Numbered from the stretch's first letter, positions 10,037-21,631 are shown. The stretch is 64,000 nt of DNA from Timema cristinae (GCA_039000515.1 JBCFYV010011135.1:24731725-24795724), one strand, 5' to 3'. The notes: generated by a model not told the origin, from the sequence alone. Translations and numbers: made by a program.

Positions 10037-10858
10037 AGCTCAGGTTCTGAGTGCTGAGAACTGTTTGCTTGTAATATTGAATTCCGTCAGCGAACCTGAA
10101 GCTTCCAGACCTTGCCAAAAGGTTCCGCGGAGAACATACAAAGAGACGTTGAGGGAGAGGGGAAGGGGAAGAGAGAGAGAGGGGGGGGTACCAGTACCAG
10201 GCATCGGTCCTTGCATAGTAATTGTTCCTTGTTTCCACGATTAAGTAGTGCAAGCAAAGAGAAGGGTAGAGGGATGAAGGAGGGGTGGGGGAAAAAAAAT
10301 CCCTGGTGGAGGTTTCTATGGTTTCAACCAACTTTATATAGCTTTTGTGTAGGGGAAATTTATATACATATTTGTTTGTTGGTGAAGGTACAAAGTCTCT
10401 TTAAAATAAAGGTTTTTTTTCTCTAAGGGTGCTCGGTAAGGATAGAATCGTAGTGAATGCTATACTTCAAAGAGAAAGCGTTCTAATTACTTTACTTGTA
10501 CTATTTTTTTTGTCGAATCATTGGAAATGTGCACGACTGTAAGGGTTGTTACCTGGATGTAATGTTGGAACTGAGGTAATTGGTTTTGGTCGTGGAAATC
10601 GTATCTACTGGAGTTTAATACAAACCTTTAAAAAAAAAAAATCCATGGTATCAGCGCTCAATAGAACAATACCGACCTTTCTGTTGGTGAATATAGTGCA
10701 AACTTTTGCTGATATATGGTGATATGTGGTCAGAAACACGTACCCTCCGGCCGTTAATCTCAGTTTTCTAAATGGGAGCCGCCATTTTTTTATAATTCGA
10801 GTATATTCTCATTTGTACTCAGGAGGCTTATTTGACCTCGTTCTAGACGATATTGTTT
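10037..10858. other. Intergenic sequence with purine-rich tract
   Basis: A (ga)/(g)-rich run lies at about 10150-10190. Overlapping open frames on both strands have no recognised domain. Nothing else was seen. Confidence 0.4.
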
Positions 10859-10861
10859 CAC

Positions 10862-10950
10862 AGAAATTTGCAAACGCTAGGGATTGAACCAGGGATCTCT
10901 GGATATGTAGCCAGGGTATATTAACACTTGAACGCAAGGGAGGTCTTTTA
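10862..10950 (-). repeat. tRNA-like SINE head fragment
   Basis: The minus strand reads cttgcgttcaagtgttaata and then a B-box-like ccctggttcaatccctagcg. The spacing suits a tRNA-derived head. No body or tail belonging to the numbered families was found beside it. Confidence 0.45.
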
Positions 10951-11745
10951 TACACAATTAGATAATTCTAGGGTGTTATAAAAGGATTTCCAACTTTTTT
11001 TTTTTTGTTTGTTTGAAGGAACCCTTAAAGTCGAACCGTTGCTTCTCTTATTATATAAAGAAGTGACGTTTACTATCATATTATAAAATGAAGGTTTGTG
11101 AATAGAACAAACATAATAGAGATATACAAGTTTAACAAATCAATTTATATAAATAAATAAATTAATGGAATTAAAGAAGCTTTAAATAGATATTACTCTA
11201 AACACTCCTTTGATAATTAATTACGAGAAATAAATCGGTTACAATAGAGGCAGTAATCCCAACAGGGAGCATTTGAAGAAAACACCTTTGTTGTAATTGC
11301 AATCAACTCAAGTGAGGTTGAGTCTATATTACAATTGAGAGTAACTCTTAAATAGGACTTAACACACATTCCGCTGTGAAGGTACATATACCTCAACACA
11401 ACGGCAATAATAATAGGAAGCAAGCATTAATTTAAAGTTAGGCAACAATACGTAGTGTCTATCTAGCCTCGTGACTACTAGATTTAGACTTGAAAAGTAT
11501 TTACAAATATTATAGTTAATAATCGTTAACGATATCAACTTCTAGAAAGTCCTAATTTAAATATTTACTTCGTTGGTAGTTAAAATAAGCTAGCTAGCAT
11601 GAGCTAACTCCATGGTGAGTTAAGATTAAACTCCTAGTAAAGAAACTCTCAGTTTATAAATAGTAAATGTCGAGCGACCAGGAATCTAGGCTGTAAAGAT
11701 ACTATGGCCGGTCAGTTCCTAAATAGTACTACCTGGACATTCATT
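10951..11745. other. AT-rich sequence, nothing recognised
   Basis: No coding, RNA or repeat evidence was found. The minus-strand frame at 11217-11423 lacks any recognisable domain. Confidence 0.4.
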
Positions 11746-11751
11746 AGTATA

Positions 11752-12048
11752 CTGGTGACCTGGTGGTCAAGGGGTAAGGTGTTAGGCTTCTGTTCTGGGG
11801 GGTCCGGGGTTCAATCCTCGGTCCTGGCACAGATTTATCTGATTACCAAACCCTTCCTTCACCTCTGTCAAGACGTGTATTAATCACAACTTGTGAATGT
11901 GTGGAATGCCAGGCCTCCACCGTGGTTCGGATTCCACGTTAAACTGTAGGTCCTTCGTTTCATCTTACAATCACCCTACCATTACACATTAGCGTAAGTG
12001 CGTATAACCCGAACGGGTAGTAAGACGTGGTGCTAATAATAATAGTAT
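11752..12048 (+). mobile_element. SINE-A, full length
   Basis: A-box gacctggtggtcaaggggta, B-box ggggttcaatcctcggtcc, body and tail (gtagtaagacgtggtgctaa) are all present. It belongs to the subtype with an extra tgtattaatcacaa block in the body. A short flanking match (tagtata) may be a target-site duplication but is too short to be sure. Confidence 0.9.
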
Positions 12049-12049
12049 A

Positions 12050-12585
12050 TTTATACTTCCACCCTATCTAGGGCACACTACAACTAGTGTAAACAATAAA
12101 TGTATTATCTAATACAAACCGCTCCTGAAGGGGTCGGAGACAAAACACTATCCCCGTGGGCCACTACTACGAACTAGTAGTGCTCCCACCTGCACTAAAA
12201 AGAAATAATAGTGACTGCTATCTGTCACTGACCTAACTATGTCAATAAATAGATATCCTGATTTCCTCCATTTAGTGACCTTAAGCATGATCATACAGTT
12301 TAGAGAGTCATGACTTTTTATCTGCTATTTTCTGTCCATAGATACTTTAACCTGGTTTTTCATATTCTTACTAATCTCACTTTTTGAACATTATTACCTA
12401 CTCTCTTCTCTTCATCTTATTCGCATACATGAACTATTTAAAAATATTTTCACACTATCCAAAAATAATTCTGGACAGATCAATTTAAAAAGAACAACAG
12501 TTTTTTACAAATTCTCATGGAACCCCCATTAGAAACGTCACCCCGATTTTCTTAGTAATGGACATATCTGACAGATAAATTTTTT
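12050..12585. other. Intergenic sequence, nothing recognised
   Basis: The stretch contains a small inverted pair around the actactacgaactagtagtg segment near 12162. No gene or known repeat was seen. Confidence 0.35.
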
Positions 12586-12847
12586 TAACTGTACGGTGTA
12601 TCACAAAACTTTCTCTCGCTTTTATCTTAAAATAGACATTTATTAAAAACACGTAAGGTTTGTGAAACGAAATGATAGGTCTATACATTGTTGCAGAAAC
12701 ACTACACCAAAGATCAGGAATGGAATAATATACATTGTTATACCTACTCTATGGTATTAGGAACTAGGAACATTGTTACAGAGAAATCTAGAAAAGAGAA
12801 ACATCTTTGTCCACCAAAGAGCATAAGAATCAAATTCATTTTCAAAT

Positions 12848-12885
12848 ACCTGAATTAAAACGTATATATACGTTTTAATTCAGGT
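12848..12885. repeat. Perfect 38-bp palindrome
   Basis: The arm acctgaattaaaacgtata (12848-12866) is followed at once by its exact reverse complement (12867-12885). Only the left arm's beginning exists in the other copy of repeat G, so the right arm looks newly made. A (TA)n run and a (GA)n run follow. Confidence 0.9.
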
Positions 12886-12912
12886 CTTGTATATATATAT
12901 ATATATATATAG

Positions 12913-12948
<36 letters not shown>

Positions 12949-12950
12949 TC
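12886..12950. repeat. (TA)n then (GA)n microsatellites
   Basis: A run of about 11 TA units (12891-12911) is followed by a run of about 17 GA units with one interruption (12914-12949). Confidence 0.9.
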
Positions 12951-13437
12951 ATAAACTATTTGTTTTATAAAATATATATTTCACATAAGGTAGTACAACC
13001 ACTTTTCAATGATCGGTTATTTCGTATCTCAAATAGTCGCGGAGAAATTATGAAAATTGTAAAATTACCTTCATAAAAAGTTCTCTCAGTCATTTTTATG
13101 AGCAATTGAGAATTGTTATCTTGTACATAGTGACGAACAGTGATTAGATATCAAATTTGCTGTAGCAAATTTCGAGAAAATTGATCCTCTATTATTTTTT
13201 TTGCCCTTCAGCAAACTATCCTTAAATTTAAGGGGTGGATATACAATTCCATAAACCCCTCGAGGGGACCTTATGATAACCGCAGATACCATGTTCTAAC
13301 CCAATATGTAAAATAGTTTCGGGACGGACAGACGGGATTGTGACTAGTGGGCTATAAGGGAATCCCTCCTCTTCTTTGTCTCCCCTCATTAATCATTACC
13401 CCTTCCCCTAGTGAGGCCAAAATATATATATCACTTA

Positions 13438-13636
13438 GAAGCACTTCTTACTACCCATTCGAGTTGTATGCCTATATACTTGTTACTATATTGTGTTAAT
13501 AACGAAACAGATTTAATTCATATAAAGTGTACCTGTATTTGCGGGGAGCGAGAAGGGAGGGGGAGGAATTACCCTTTTGCGCCTGACCGGGATTCGAACC
13601 CCAATCTCCCCTGTAATTGGCAGTATAGTATTGTAA
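13438..13636 (-). mobile_element. SINE-B, degraded
   Basis: The reverse-strand tail (cttcttactacccattcgag), body (ggagggggaggaattaccc) and B-box (gaccgggattcgaacccca) are in the right order. The head beyond the B-box is eroded. Confidence 0.6.
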
Positions 13637-13639
13637 CGT

Positions 13640-14790
13640 TCTGGATTTACATTTCCGCGATGGGTGCCTATTGACGAATTATAATTAATACACTTTTCAT
13701 TTTGACATGTCTTTTATTGCTGAATCAGTTTAATTAATGCGAAAATAGAACATATCGAAATATATACGCGGGCTAGCGCGGACAGGTGTTGCTAGACGCC
13801 AAGTGAGTTCTGGACACCAACTGACAACTCCCAACTCCCAACTGAACACACTAACACTGCCTTTATGTTGCACCATCCCTTGTATATATTCCTCGCTCAT
13901 GGAAGCTTCGAGAAGGTTTAGTTTAGAAAAACAAAATACAAGACAAAAAAATCTCTGTGTCACTCGAAGCTTCGAGAGCCGGAAAATGACTCAAGTTACA
14001 TTCTAAAATCTCTCTTCGAACCATCGAGAAGAGGAAGTTATTATTTGAAATAATATATATTGTCAAACTGACTTGGCTGGTGTCACGTGCGTGACGTCAC
14101 TGTTCAGTGGCTTTTGCCTTCTTAGAAGAAGAAGTGCTTTAAGCGCCATTTAATATACTACATAATTTAAATGAAATAAGATACGTTTATAAAATTAGGA
14201 CGATATTATTGTCAATGCTTTCACATACTTTTCAGGGGCAAATCAATTACATTACAGTATATTGTGAAAGTGACGCCTAAGACCATTCGTCCACCCAAAC
14301 GGTAACAAAAGGATGTTCATTGACGTTTGGCTAGTAACCCGCTCGGTTGATAATAGCTTTTGTCTCTTTCTCTACAGAGCTTTGATACATGATAACGTAC
14401 AAAGAGCCCAGCAGTAATTCCTGGCTCAATAAGTAACCCCCCCCCCTATAACCTCCCTCGGTAACCCCCCTTTTATTGAAAGTGGATGCGATGCATGAAA
14501 GAGAAGGCCCTATTCATCCCCAAACACCCCCTCTTCCCCATTCCATTGTTTATGCGTGTGTTTACAAAATGTTACGGCGTGTAAGTTGTCTTTTTGGGAG
14601 CTATCAAGGTTTACAATTTGATGGAATGATGCTTTAATGCTTGGAGGGGGGGTTTGGGGGTCGAGGGGGGGTCCCAATGGAGCGTTGAGACGCGTTGCCG
14701 AATTTCATTCACCACGCGATATTTTTGAATAGCTTTGTTTTTTTGTTGTTGTTTTTTGGAAAATAGTGCTCATGCCAAGATGAAGGTTTC
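13640..14790. other. Intergenic segment with regulatory-looking cluster
   Basis: No gene is recognised. It includes the promoter-like cluster described separately at 13880-14130. Short C-runs and G-runs lie at 14438-14447 and 14646-14669. The open frames at 13730-14006 on both strands overlap each other. Confidence 0.4.
13880..14130. promoter_or_regulatory. Cluster of heat-shock-, AP-1- and CRE-like motifs
   Basis: GAAgcTTCgaGAA at 13902-13914 is a textbook three-block heat-shock element. A second block, the palindrome ctcgaagcttcgag, lies at 13963-13976. TGACTCA (AP-1 type) lies at 13987-13993. A perfect palindromic CRE, gtgacgtcac, lies at 14091-14100 next to a CACGTG E-box (14084-14089). 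A TATA-like tgtatatatt lies at 13881-13890. No transcribed gene is identified beside it, so the cluster may be an orphan promoter, part of an LTR, or chance. Confidence 0.35.
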
Positions 14791-14791
14791 C

Positions 14792-15017
14792 GTGTGGTCC
14801 AAGGCGCTACACTAGTGGTGGACTAGACTGCCGATGACGGTTCAAATCTCGATTGGGTGTATTGAGGGTGTTGTTTCCTTAAATGGTTTTCCATTCTCCC
14901 TCCAAGCAAATGTGCGAGTAAACTTCCTATAAATAAAGGATTCCTAATGCCTAAAACCATTAGCGTAATTAGTACATAAGCGTAATAACCGAACGGGTAG
15001 TATGATAAGGGTGGGAT
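14792..15017 (+). mobile_element. SINE-B, subtype B2
   Basis: The head is gtgtggtccaaggcgctac with a B-box ggttcaaatctcgattgggt. The body contains tggttttccattctccctcc and the tail accgaacgggtagtatgata. B2 differs from B1 by a 'ggtc(c/t)aa.gcg' A-box and by ccctaaaaccatta in the body. Confidence 0.75.
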
Positions 15018-15423
15018 GATTAATTAAAGTTTTAGATTCAAATGTCTAATAGCGATAGAAACTTGCCTTTGAATAATAATAACGTTATGAACTTAATATA
15101 ATACCAAAGCAATCATAATATGTTTTGAGGTGCCGCAAATAAGTTTAATTTGGCGTTCTTTTGAACATTTTTGGATGAAAGTTTGTTGAACATAAATTTA
15201 TAGAAAATATAAAAAAGTACGTTTGACTCTTTTTTGTCAAGTGACAATATCAAATGAATCAAATAATATTTTGGAATGGCGTAATTTTTTGAAATTTTAT
15301 AAATTTTTGTTATTAATTATTTTATCATTAGCTGTTTAACCGTGTTGTTCTCCGTTCCACGGATAACAGAGACCAATAGCAGCGTAGCCGAGGTATAGTG
15401 AGACTTTTAACAAGTTGGGACAG
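15018..15423. other. AT-rich sequence, nothing recognised
   Basis: No gene or repeat evidence was found. Confidence 0.4.
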
Positions 15424-15436
15424 GTGTCTTCTTGTA

Positions 15437-15705
15437 TTATTATTATTATTAATATTGTTTAGCACCGCGTCTTAATATCCGTTCGGGATATACTTTTGAG
15501 TACTAATCACGCCAATGGATTAGGGATGGGGAAGGTTGTATTTAGTGGAAGTGAACCCGGATTTGTGTGGAGGGAGAGCGGAAAACTATTTAGGGAAAAC
15601 CACCCTCCAGTTCACACCACTGAGATTCTAACCTCAATCTCCCCGTCCTGGGAAGTCTATCTCAACACTAAACTAGCGCGTTAGCCAACTACCCCACCGA
15701 GGCGG
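15437..15705 (-). mobile_element. SINE-B, full length, with target-site duplication
   Basis: Read in reverse, the ATT-rich tail and agcaccgcgtcttaatatcc are followed by the body and head ending ccaccgaggcgg. Flanks gtgtcttcttgta (15424-15436) and gtgactccttgta (15706-15718) agree at 11 of 13 positions, consistent with an ageing target-site duplication. Confidence 0.88.
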
Positions 15706-15810
15706 GTGACTCCTTGTACACAGGGCTAGAAGGATAGTTCCAAACTCTACTTCAGTCGGTGTTTTTCTGAGTTTCCTGCTGTGATGTGATAGAACTATTA
15801 CAATAACTTT

Positions 15811-16190
15811 CCTCGTGGTGTAGTGAGTGGTCAGTGCACCCTGGCTACGAGCTTAGGGGTCCCGCCCCCCTCCCCCCTGATCTCCAGCTGGTACCTTAGG
15901 TATTTTTCCCGAATGGGTAACTCCCCAACTGTCACCAGGGTTTAGTTAACTAGGCTTAAGTTAGATTTAAATGTTTCAACTTGTGCCAGACCACTATCAC
16001 TATCACCCTCACCCTCACTATCGCCCTCACACTCACTATCACCCTCATACTCACTATCACCAACAACTTATCTCATGAGGATATAGAAAGAACCTTTACT
16101 GAGAGGATGTACGATTAGTACATTAGTACGTTCCCTGGACAACGGTACATTAGTACTGGCCAATCTTTCCACTACTGGGCCACGAGTAAA
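15811..16190 (+). mobile_element. SINE-D, copy 1
   Basis: The head is cctcgtggtgtagtgagtgg. The B-box region is disrupted by C-runs. The body is accagggtttagttaactag, followed by an internal (actcaccctc)-type microsatellite and the tail acaacggtacattagtactg. It matches 36431-36755 and the reverse copy around 50296-50910 in order. Confidence 0.8.
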
Positions 16191-16611
16191 AATGGCAATA
16201 TCAAAAATGGTTCAGACTAAACAACTCTGTTAGGACTCCATTTTAGCTTTCCAAAGGTCCTCATTACTTTTATATCTATAACGAACTAATGAAGGGATAC
16301 TATAGTATAAGGCATTGATGGGCAAAGTATTCTAAATACCGATTTAGAAAGTGTAAAAAAATAAGGAAAAACAAGAAAAAATGCATTTGTCATTCGTTTG
16401 TTTTTCTTTCTATTTTATAGCTTAGTGACAGTGTCCAGAGATTAAATAATAGACAGACCATCCACGAAATTGGAATGTATACGTTTGGTTGAGAGTATTA
16501 AAGTAGTGTTAAGTATCTGTTTTATTTAAGTATTTGTTAAATAATGTAGACACCTCACATTGTAATAGAATTAAATACCATTATAATACAAATTCATTTT
16601 AATAATTAATA
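16191..16611. other. AT-rich sequence, nothing recognised
   Basis: No repeat or coding evidence was found. Confidence 0.4.
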
Positions 16612-16645
16612 TAGACGGGGTGCTAATAATAATAGTAATAATAGT
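16612..16645 (+). repeat. SINE-A/B tail fragment
   Basis: Only gacggggtgctaataataat and a few further trinucleotide repeats remain, the extreme 3' end of SINE-A or SINE-B. Confidence 0.5.
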
Positions 16646-16739
16646 TAATAGGACTTAATTATACAATAGTTTTGTAAATTATACATTGTATGTTTTTAAT
16701 AAACTATGTTGATCCTCCGGACTTTAATTTTTATTTTAG

Positions 16740-17215
16740 GCCCACTCCCCGAAATGTTTGCCCTTCACTGGTATAAGGTATGAGCTAATGCCAGAAAGTA
16801 CTTTAAAGGAACCTAACCTAAGTGAAATATCAAAAATATTGGTAAAAAACAAATTGAACAGTTGTAATCATGAGCTTCTATTCATGTTGTGTGCTACATA
16901 CGTATCTTGCAGATTAGGCTATTGGAAAAAATCATGATAGATAAATACATATTTTAAGATAAAAAATTAACCAGAGTATTTTAATCAAATTTGATTTTGT
17001 TTAAAGAATGAGAGTAAAACATCTTTTTTATGTTGTTGCCTACAAATATATCTCTAGATTTTGTGCTTTGTAAATGTGTGAAAGAAAAATTAAGAGTTCC
17101 TAACTTAGAGCAAGATTTTAAGTCCAAAGAACGACCCAGAAAAATTGCCATAAGTACAGTTGATGTAGCAGTATCCAAAACTTTAGTATTGAAAGAAAAA
17201 AGAAAACTCAAATAA
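16740..17215 (+). pseudogene. Possible N-terminal part of the decayed transposon-like gene
   Basis: Frames read LSEISKILVKNKLNSCNHEL near 16818-16877 and then, from 17030, MLLPTNISLDFVLCKCVKEK ending at 17215. Codon-like composition and the position just upstream of a recognisable decayed protein suggest these are its N-terminal segments. I could not match them to a known domain. Confidence 0.35.
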
Positions 17216-17369
17216 ATGGTGATAGAAAGAAATTATAAGAAACAAAATGTATTTTAAAGAGGTTAAAAGGATGGAAAATGTATTTCGGGGGATAGCGAAG
17301 ATAATAATTCTGAAGAAGAGATGGATTTAGAAGTAAATTATGTAATCATATCATGTTGCAACGAGTTAG

Positions 17370-18300
17370 CAGATGCGCAGAAAACTGCCTTTTGTAGCTT
17401 CAGTAAGTCATCGAACTGATGTTTCTGGCAGAGCTCCGTCAGCAATTGCGACTGTAATTCTGCAGGATTTTGGCCTCATTGCTGAAGAGGACAAAAGTAA
17501 AGTCACTGATAAAATTAAGATTAGAAGAGAAAGGACAAAGAATCGGAAAAAAACTGTGAAGAAAGCCATAATGAAAGAACAATAATTGGAGCAAAGGACT
17601 TTATTTTGACGGAAGAAAAGACAAAACTCTTGGACAGGATTATAGAGTGAACAAATATTACAGGAAAACCGTTGTAGCCTAACATGTGTCACTTATTGAA
17701 GAGCCTGGATCGAAATATTAGGGATATGTGACACCACGTTCTAGCAAAGGATATTAAGGATACCATTGTGTCGTTTTATAATGATAGTAACCTATCGCAA
17801 GAGATAACTACTATAAAATGTGATAGAACTGTCACTAAATAGGCCTATTCATGATACTATTGGTGTCATCTTTCTACTATCAAAAGAAATAGGAAAGCCA
17901 CTACATTATATGATTTGTCCATTTTATGGAAATGCATTGCCCTCACGAAACCTCTCTTGTTTTCAGGATGCAAATACAAAAGGACCAAACGAGTTTAGTG
18001 GGGAAATAGGCAAGAAAACTTAAAAACTGTCAAGAACTCCCAGTAATTGATTTGGCGCCAATTAAAAATAGCCTGCCTCCCTAGGAAATTAAGGATGACT
18101 TTAGCACAGACTAAAAACATTTGTTGGAATTTTGCCATCCACTCTATAGTGGTGTATTCTCTTACGATCTATCTAAGAAGAAATCCGGAAAACTTTCATA
18201 TTCAAGATGGCTAACAATGGCAAATCGCAAACTTCGTTTGTATATGGGGAGTGAGAATCTTTGTACATTAGCAGAATACATTATTTAAGCATATGCACTT
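17370..18300 (+). pseudogene. Decayed multicopy transposon-like protein gene
   Basis: Frames jump but keep one order. SHRTDVSGRAPSAIATVILQ and the basic stretch KIKIRRERTKNRKK lie near 17406-17560. GLYFDGRKDKTLGQDYRVNK lies near 17598-17657, then HVSLIEEPGSKY followed by a stop, then GYVTP. An eroded KCDRT lies near 17817, then GKPLHYMICPFYGNALPSRN and GPNEFSGEIGKK (17820-18020). DLSKKKSGKLSYSRWLTMAN and RKLRLYMGSENL follow in the last block (about 18163-18258). This order matches my memory of an uncharacterised protein family with many genomic copies in arthropods and cnidarians. FDGRKD and the CDxT block look like an acidic-residue core, but no superfamily can be assigned. At least three stops and several frameshifts make it non-functional. 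Confidence 0.6.
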
Positions 18301-20130
18301 GTTAAGTTCCACTTAAGCTGAACTATCAAATATTCATTAAAACTTAACTGAACTCAAAATCCCTACATTATCACCTTGAGAGGGTTCCATGAGAGCAGTC
18401 CCAACACAGCTAGCGTGAGGTTTGGGAGTAAAAGGGAAAGGAAAAGACAAGAAATGTGTGCAGTACATTCGTATTTTAATGATTACTCGACATTTCCCGC
18501 GGTGACGATGGGGGACAAAGTGACAAAGTTTCCTGTTAATAACTACAGTATGTCCCTGTTATGACAGAATGAAGATTTGTGCACAGTGCTTATCTGTGAA
18601 GACATTCTAAAATGGTCAAAAAACGGCCTTTTCAATGCAGTTTTTATCCAAATATCATTTAATATTTCAACAATGTTCAGTATTAGGAACTTATATTAAC
18701 TCTTTATCTTCATTAATGTTTAATTAAAAATGATCCACGTGCAATATTGTTGGTGTAAATTTACTATTTCTAGTCGACTGTATCACAGAGTTGATTGGCG
18801 TGTAATGCACGCTCTTAACACTAAATCCACGCGTTTTTATACGTCTGTACACATAGAAGAAAGACATAAATAAAATGTTATCTCAGAAACTGTCAAGATG
18901 AGGAGAAAAACAAGCCCACTATCGAACCCCTTTTCTGCTTAAGAAATGGGAGGATAAAACAAATATCTTCCAGGAGAAAACAAATTACAAACGGAATACG
19001 CGCCTTTTTAGGACCTATTCACGCAATCCACCCAAGTTTTAAAAGGTTCTTAGGGGTTGGAGGGGGGCGGGGAGGGCTAAGCTAAGCGTCGCGTCAGATT
19101 ACGCACAAAAAGGGATTCTTTCACAAGATTGTGGAGGGGGTAGGTCGGGTGTTTCACCCGCGTAAGCATCTCAAGTCTAAATCTATCCCCCTCCCTTCCT
19201 CTCCCCCCCATCTCCTTTCAACCTTTAAATCCCTCTACATTAATATTCAGTTTGTCATTTAGGGATTAATTCTCGTTTAGTAAAGAGAAGGTAGATTTGG
19301 AGACCCCTTCATACACCCCCTGATAGGGACAAAGGGAATATGTAAGATAGAGAGAGACAGTAAAGTATAATTAAGAGGAGGGTGCGAGTGTTGTTCATAT
19401 ATCAGCAAAGCTTGTCTGAATGATAAGTGAAGGGAAAAGAAAGGGGTGGTAAAAAAAAAACTACTAAGGACCTCTGTTGTGAGGTTGAGTGAAAGATTGG
19501 TGGGAATTTGGGGGGCGGGGATGCAGGGGGTTTATTAATTGCTGGTTTAGACACCGATAACAAGATAGATGAGGTTGTATTAGGGATGTTCCTTCTACGC
19601 TTAGCTGTCTTTCTTTTGTTTTGTTTTTTATGTCACTTATGCATTCCAGTTTTTTAGCTCTACGTTCATCTGTGACGTTGATAAAATATTATCATCCCTA
19701 CTAATGAAGCTGTCAGATTAAAACCGTGACAGGTTTTTATGTGTGTGTGTGTGTGGTGTTAAATTATTTTTCCTCTACTGCCTTGAAGTGAATTGTTTCA
19801 AAAGTTTTTTTTTAATTTTGTTTTTTAATCAAATATGAATAAAACATTTTCTAAATCTCTCTATATGCCTGTTGATAGAGGCGTCAGTTTAACGGAACTT
19901 GTCGTATCCGCCCTGGACGTCCTTAGTTCATATTCTGAGCAGATCTCTTGCGTTTGTTACAAATCGGTGCCAATTTAATTTGTCGGGACATCAGGTAGTT
20001 ATGATTGTACCAACGCTATTATGAATTAGCGTGTGAATGTTTTGTAACATGTCACTCAAGTAAAATGACATCTATCGACCGCAATCTACACAAAATACTA
20101 AACTGAAATAAAGGAATCCAAAGAAGAGAA
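18301..20130. other. Long gene-free stretch
   Basis: No gene was recognised. It holds a (GT)n run (19740-19756), G-rich patches near 19060 and 19510, and AT-rich spacer. Short frames show no domain. Confidence 0.4.
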
Positions 20131-20179
20131 TTAAAACTTATATTTTCTGCAATAATATAATTTGTGTTCTACTTACATT

Positions 20180-20389
20180 AAGTGGATGTTCCCGGATACA
20201 AAAACCATGCTTCGATAAACTATTCTGCAAGTATGGTGCAAGCGAAGGCGGGACAGTTCTAACAGACGTCTGAACCCTTGAACACTCGATGTTGACGTAG
20301 GAGCTGACTGTCGTTGTTTCAATGCCTCGAGCTACGAGCACTGCTGCCCTAGCGGACTTTCTTGGTAACTCTTTCTCCCCTATTCCCAC
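20180..20389 (-). other. Weak exon candidate with good 5' splice site
   Basis: On the minus strand a frame of about 70 codons (MGIGEKELPRKSARAAVLVA at its start, SLSKHGFCIREHPLN at its end) stops being plausible exactly where aatgtaagtag offers a strong 5' splice site (20170-20180). The segment is less AT-rich than its surroundings. No domain is recognised, and no partner exon or clear acceptor was found. Chance is quite possible. Confidence 0.2.
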
Positions 20390-20639
20390 CTCCCCCTTTT
20401 CCTTCTGTTTCCCTCATTACATGCCCATATTTGGTCCTGTTTAGAATCAGAAAAAAAGAGTATATAACGGGTGACCCCTGGGTTCATTTTACTGTAGTTC
20501 ATCATATTATATCCTCGAAGGAGGAACCTCTGCTCCAGCACCTGAAGAAGAAACTGGTGGTCTTGATGTTTGGGTCGTGGGTCTTACGACCTCAACGCCG
20601 AGGGAATCTCATCTGATGTTACAAGTATTCACAAATATT

Positions 20640-20945
20640 CAAGTCCTTCAGACTTGTTGTAGTAGTCAAGGAGACTAGTTTTGTTTCTGTAGGTCGAAGC
20701 GGCAAATATGTTTTCTAAGTCCTTCATTCTTGTTGTTTTTGTCAGAGTGACTAAGTTTTGTTTTTGTGTCTTTCTGACTTAGTTTCTGTTAGTCGAAGCG
20801 GCTAAAATGTTTTCTAAGTCCTTCAGATTTGTTGCAGTAGTCAACGAGACTAATTGTGTTTTTGTTAGTCGAAGCAGCTATAATGTTTTCTAAGTCCTTC
20901 AGACTTATTGTTTTAGTCAGAATGAATAAATTTGATCTTGTGTCA
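20640..20945. repeat. Diverged tandem repeat, four units
   Basis: The block aatgttttctaagtccttca plus (g/t)acttgttg and gttagtcgaagcggct recurs four times with unequal spacing of about 70-120 bp. Confidence 0.75.
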
Positions 20946-21631
20946 ACTTAATTTCTTTAGTCAGATAGTCTGACTATATATTTTCCCTTTGTCCATATAA
21001 CATAGCTTAAATACAGGGGCTTTGAGCTCTATATGCAATAAGGACCTTGCTCTAAGGTTCCTCTTCTCCATAAGTTCATTATTCCGTTTTAAGTCCTTAT
21101 GACTTCACAATACCCCATGACGCCGTGGACGTCATGCTCACTTGTTCGAATGTTTGTATGGCTACAAGCAGGCTGTCTAACGCCTTTATTTGAGGACCTA
21201 GTTAGGTCAGTATCTCACAGCATTCTTGTTGCGCCCCTTTTTCTGTGTTACTATTTTGGGTGCGCAAAGTGTGGAACACGGCTAGTTTTGTATAGTGGCC
21301 CGTACAGAGAGTATTTTGATTTTCCCCTTGTTAGGACCTCATTAGTCCAAGTGTTTAAAGTTAGTGTGTACTAGATTTGATGTATACCTTAGGGAGTGGA
21401 TAGTGGTATAAATGTACTATTGAGTGCTGTGGCCGTGCTCACTGGCAAAGGACTGGCCATAGTACAACTTTGTGTAGACACCTTGTTATCCCTTTTACTG
21501 CGGCTTCGCGTGGAGTGGTTTTGTCTCGTCTAAGTCCAGTTTCCGGGCGACGGTGGTTGTCAGGCGTCGATCTCGCGGGTCCAGTGGATGTGGGTAGGGA
21601 AGGGAGATGGGGGAGAAAACAGATAGGTCAG

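Larger units (their letters stand above)
12590..13338 (-). repeat. Dispersed repeat G, copy 1, with insertion
   Basis: Reverse-complement blocks shared with 25327-26055 include ttatcttaaaatagacattt, tacattgttgcagaaacac, tttgtccaccaaagagcata and ttatttcgtatctcaaa, in the same order. Relative to copy 2 it has an extra block of roughly 110-150 bp at about 12856-13005, containing a perfect palindrome, (TA)n and (GA)n. No coding region is seen. The class is unknown; an ancient LINE or DNA-element remnant is possible. Confidence 0.7.
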
